A stretch of DNA of 15,744 bases. It comes from UBA1724 sp963632245 (lineage in GTDB: Bacteria > Verrucomicrobiota > Lentisphaeria > Oligosphaerales > Oligosphaeraceae). Positions within the stretch are counted from its first letter, which is position 1; each line of letters begins with the position of its first letter. Under the pieces are notes generated by a model. The model made no database searches, had not been told where the DNA came from, and saw only the letters and a program-made list of their open reading frames with translations. Shown here one piece after another: positions 13,510 to 15,744 of the stretch. The position numbers were made by a program, and so were the translations under genes. The DNA is taken from NCBI GenBank assembly GCA_963632245.1, contig CAVGTF010000040.1, forward strand, positions 1-15,744. Reading direction: 5' to 3'.

Positions 13510-14940
13510 ATGGAAGACATCGTTTTCTCTTCGAATTTTCCGCCGCCGCCCGCGCGGCTCTTTCTCGTGGGCATTGGCGGCATTGGTATGAGCGGCCTGG
13601 CGCAGTTCTTGAAGGCCTCGGGCTATGAGGTGGCGGGCAGCGACCGCGGTCTGGCGGAGCCCGCGCGGCAATTCCTCTTCCGCGCCCTGGAAGCGCAGGG
13701 AATCCCGCTCTTTCCCCAGGACGGCAGCGGCCCCGCCGCCTTCCATCCCGACGGATTCGTCTTCACCACCGCCATCGAACCCGGCAATCCCGATGCGCTG
13801 GCGGCCCCCGAATTGCCCGTCTTCCACCGCGCGATGGTCCTCTCGCGGCTCTGCGCCCTCAATGGGGGGACCCTCCTGGGAGTGGCGGGCACCTGCGGAA
13901 AGACCTCCGTTGCCGGTTGGCTGGGCGCGACCCTGAAGAGCCTGGGGCGCTCCGTGACGCTGGTCAACGGCGGATACCTCCCCGAACTGGAGACCCCCAC
14001 CGCTCCCGGGAACTTCTACCGCACTCCCACTTGCGCAAAGACCGATTTCGTGGTGGCGGAGATCGACGAGAGCGACCGCTCCATTGCGGAGTTCGCTCCC
14101 GAATTCGGCGTGGTGCTCAATGTGGGTGATGACCACTACAGCACCGAGGAACTCCAGATGGTCTTCCGGAATTTCCTCTCCCGCTGCAAGAAGGGCTCCC
14201 TCCGCCCCGAAAATCTGCCGGTGCTGGCACCCGAGGCGAATGCCGCTCGACAGGACCGCGTCTTCTCCGTGGAACCCCGTGGCTACCAGGCAACGCTGGA
14301 GGGCATTCGCTTCCTGACGTCCGATGGCCTGGAGGCAAAGAGCCGCCTCTCCGGACGCCATAATGCCCTCAATGGCCTGGCGGTCTACGAGATGCTCCGG
14401 ATGGCACTGCCCGAAGAAGACCCCCGGAAAATCCTGGATGCCATGGCGTCCTTCCAGGGCGTGCGACAGCGCTTCGAGGTCTTTCCCGTTTCTGAGGAGC
14501 GCCGTCAGCACGGCGTGCCCCTGGCGGTGGTCAACGACTACGCTCACAATCCCGAAAAGATCGCCGCCGCCATCTGCGCCGCACGGGAGCGCTTCGGCTC
14601 CCCACTGGGAATCCTCTTCCAGCCACACGGCTTCGGGGCGCTCCGCTTCATGGAGGACGCCCTCCGGGAACAGCTGTCACAGTGCCTCCGTCCCGGCGAC
14701 CGATTCCTGATGCTGCCAGTCTACTATGCCGGCGGCACCGTCAGCTTCTCTCCAACCTCGCAGGAGGTCGCCGAGCGCTTCCGTCAGGCGGGCGTCGCCG
14801 TGGAGGCCGTCTCGGAGCGCGCGGACGCCGAGGCGATCCTGCGCGCGGGGGGCTTCCGCGCCTGGATGGTCCTGGGCGCACGGGATGCCTCTCTCCGGGA
14901 ATGGAGCAAGGCACTCTCCGAGAAGCCCTTCGGGAAATAG
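13510..14940 (+). CDS. Mur ligase family protein, MurC-like
   Basis: The product has 476 residues, in the MurC size range. ATG 13510 was chosen because the Rossmann motif follows at residues 21-29 (GIGGIGMSG, as in MurC's UDP-MurNAc-binding domain); in-frame sequence upstream lies inside the exonuclease gene. The ATP loop is GTCGKTS (127-133). Further family motifs are DESDRS (186-191), GRHNALNG (282-289), QGVRQRFEV, NDYAHNP (342-348) and FQPHGFG (370-376). MurC adds L-alanine to UDP-N-acetylmuramate in the cytoplasm; Mpl, a relative, recycles a tripeptide onto it. The motif set favours MurC over MurD/E/F. However, the ATP loop has Cys where MurC has His (GTHGKT), DDYAHHP has become NDYAHNP, and no other peptidoglycan genes are adjacent. 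A paralogue with a different substrate is therefore possible. It starts 32 nt after the exonuclease gene with no obvious ribosome site. Confidence 0.8.
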   Translation: MEDIVFSSNFPPPPARLFLVGIGGIGMSGLAQFLKASGYEVAGSDRGLAEPARQFLFRALEAQGIPLFPQDGSGPAAFHPDGFVFTTAIEPGNPDALAAPELPVFHRAMVLSRLCALNGGTLLGVAGTCGKTSVAGWLGATLKSLGRSVTLVNGGYLPELETPTAPGNFYRTPTCAKTDFVVAEIDESDRSIAEFAPEFGVVLNVGDDHYSTEELQMVFRNFLSRCKKGSLRPENLPVLAPEANAARQDRVFSVEPRGYQATLEGIRFLTSDGLEAKSRLSGRHNALNGLAVYEMLRMALPEEDPRKILDAMASFQGVRQRFEVFPVSEERRQHGVPLAVVNDYAHNPEKIAAAICAARERFGSPLGILFQPHGFGALRFMEDALREQLSQCLRPGDRFLMLPVYYAGGTVSFSPTSQEVAERFRQAGVAVEAVSERADAEAILRAGGFRAWMVLGARDASLREWSKALSEKPFGK

Positions 14941-14964
14941 CGAAACGAATCTCCCACCTCTTTT

Positions 14965-14970
14965 AAGGAG
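14965..14970 (+). promoter_or_regulatory. Shine-Dalgarno site AAGGAG
   Basis: AAGGAG lies 9 nt before ATG 14980 and supports that start. It is the best ribosome site in the downstream operon. Confidence 0.8.
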
Positions 14971-14979
14971 CAACCACCC

Positions 14980-15666
14980 ATGAATCTTTTGAAGCGCACA
15001 AATGGCGGTTCCGGCGGAGTGCCCTGGCGGGCCTGGCTCGCACTGGTATTCATGGTGATTGTCGTGTGCGCGGCGCTGGTGCTCTATTCGGTCTTTACCG
15101 ACGACGGTGGGAAGCAGCGTGTGGAGATGACCTGGAGTATCCTGAAGACCGAGAAGCTCAGCTTCCTGACTACCCAACGGCAGGAGTGGCAGGCGAATCT
15201 GGATGCCAGTCGCGCCTCCTGGTATGGCATTGAGGAGACCCGCGGTTCCATTATGGCTGATGTCTTCTATGGCTTCGATCTCAACGAACTGACGGACGAG
15301 GATGTGCGCCTGGAGGCCGATGGAACCGTGGTCATCGCATTCCCGAAACCGAAGATCCTCACGGTTTCCCTACGACCGGAGACCTACGACGCCGTCACGA
15401 AGCGCACGGGCCTCATGGTCCTGAAGAACATGGTGGAGGACCGCGACGAGGAGGTGAAGCAGCGCCTCGCCAGCCTGAAGCGGGATGTGCTGCTGGATAT
15501 GATGCGACGACAGGGACTCCCCCTCTCCGAACTGGAAGAGGGCATCCATGATTTCCTGGATCCCATCTTCCGCAAACAGGGCATTCCCTATCGGCTGGAA
15601 TTCCCCGATACCCGCTCAAATGGCGTGATCCTCGAATACCTGAAACAAGAACCCGCCATCAGCTGA
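14980..15666 (+). CDS. DUF4230-like single-pass membrane protein
   Basis: The product has 228 residues. The N-terminus is short and basic, followed by one hydrophobic helix (about residues 16-39, WRAWLALVFMVIVVCAALVL), which reads as an uncleaved signal anchor with the rest outside the cytoplasm. The region around residues 88-127 (RGSIMADVFYGFDLNEL, then LEADGTVVIAFPKPKIL) resembles the DUF4230 pattern, in which a 'G-x-DL' segment precedes a beta-strand ending in L/F-P-x-P/A-x-I-L. The remainder is helical and charged (about 140-200), consistent with that family. The function of DUF4230 is not known to me. It is the last gene of the apparent operon, 39 nt after the Mur ligase gene, and is followed at once by the dispersed repeat. 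Confidence 0.75.
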   Translation: MNLLKRTNGGSGGVPWRAWLALVFMVIVVCAALVLYSVFTDDGGKQRVEMTWSILKTEKLSFLTTQRQEWQANLDASRASWYGIEETRGSIMADVFYGFDLNELTDEDVRLEADGTVVIAFPKPKILTVSLRPETYDAVTKRTGLMVLKNMVEDRDEEVKQRLASLKRDVLLDMMRRQGLPLSELEEGIHDFLDPIFRKQGIPYRLEFPDTRSNGVILEYLKQEPAIS

Positions 15667-15722
15667 ATTAGTACTTAGCCATTCGTGGGTAGTGGCTAGC
15701 TAATAAGGCGCCGCAGGCGCTG
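15667..15722 (+). repeat. Dispersed intergenic repeat, copy 2
   Basis: This copy starts at the base after the TGA of the DUF4230-like gene and aligns gaplessly with 869-924 (about 39 of 56 identities by hand). Its core contains GCGCC-GCA-GGCGC, a small hairpin (about 15709-15721). The 11-mer TAGTACTTAGC occurs at 15669-15679 and again at 15726-15736, so the element may be internally repetitive and continue past the window edge. Confidence 0.5.
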
Positions 15723-15744
15723 AACTAGTACTTAGCAGGTTAGT

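Noticed and set aside
1..15744. Transposase, integrase, phage, toxin-antitoxin, defence or tRNA/rRNA genes
   Set aside because: I looked for their motifs and structures on both strands and saw none I could support.

Overview
The window reads as a GC-rich chromosomal segment of a Gram-negative bacterium, with every gene on the + strand. Several large secreted or surface proteins carry the repetitive Ig-like, cadherin-like and dockerin-like modules common in gut and environmental members of the PVC group. My best guess is a Verrucomicrobiota/Lentisphaerota/Kiritimatiellae-type genome assembled from a metagenome. That is inferred from protein style, mixed use of Shine-Dalgarno sites and the run of N; no rRNA or marker gene is present to prove it.

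Layout. (1) 1-852: the C-terminal part of a secreted protein, open at the left edge, ending in a 15-bp perfect hairpin. (2) 853-1435: a gene-free region. It holds one copy of a dispersed intergenic repeat, a row of GC-rich hairpins, a 133-N assembly gap, and a CCTCCTT heptamer array. (3) 1436-2731: a secreted protein with two near-identical 63-residue dockerin-like repeats. (4) 2857-7431: a 1524-residue secreted multi-domain Ig/cadherin-like protein with a low-GC patch near its N-terminus. (5) 7566-8582: an outer-membrane beta-barrel protein followed by a textbook intrinsic terminator. (6) 8685-12158: a secreted beta-propeller (PD40-like) plus Ig-like protein. Directly behind it, in tight operon spacing, come a family 2 glycosyltransferase (12159), a DEDDh 3'-5' exonuclease (12842, 10-nt overlap), a MurC-like Mur ligase (13510) and a DUF4230-like membrane protein (14980). 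(7) 15667-15744: a second diverged copy of the dispersed repeat.

How the genes fit together. The first half is a cell-surface block: four proteins with signal peptides or extracellular-type folds plus a probable outer-membrane barrel. The second half looks like one transcription unit joining a secreted propeller protein to cytoplasmic or inner-membrane housekeeping-type genes (glycosyl transfer, nuclease, peptidoglycan-type ligase). The partial protein at the left edge and the propeller protein seem to share a C-terminal module, and the partial protein also shares an FG-x-A module with the dockerin-like protein. These three therefore look like products of one domain-shuffling surface-protein family. 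I do not see a clear-cut new defence or mobile system. The most interesting items are the shared terminal module, the duplicated dockerin-like repeat, the heptamer array identical to the 16S rRNA anti-Shine-Dalgarno core, the dispersed repeat, and the unusual motif residues in the Mur ligase and the exonuclease.
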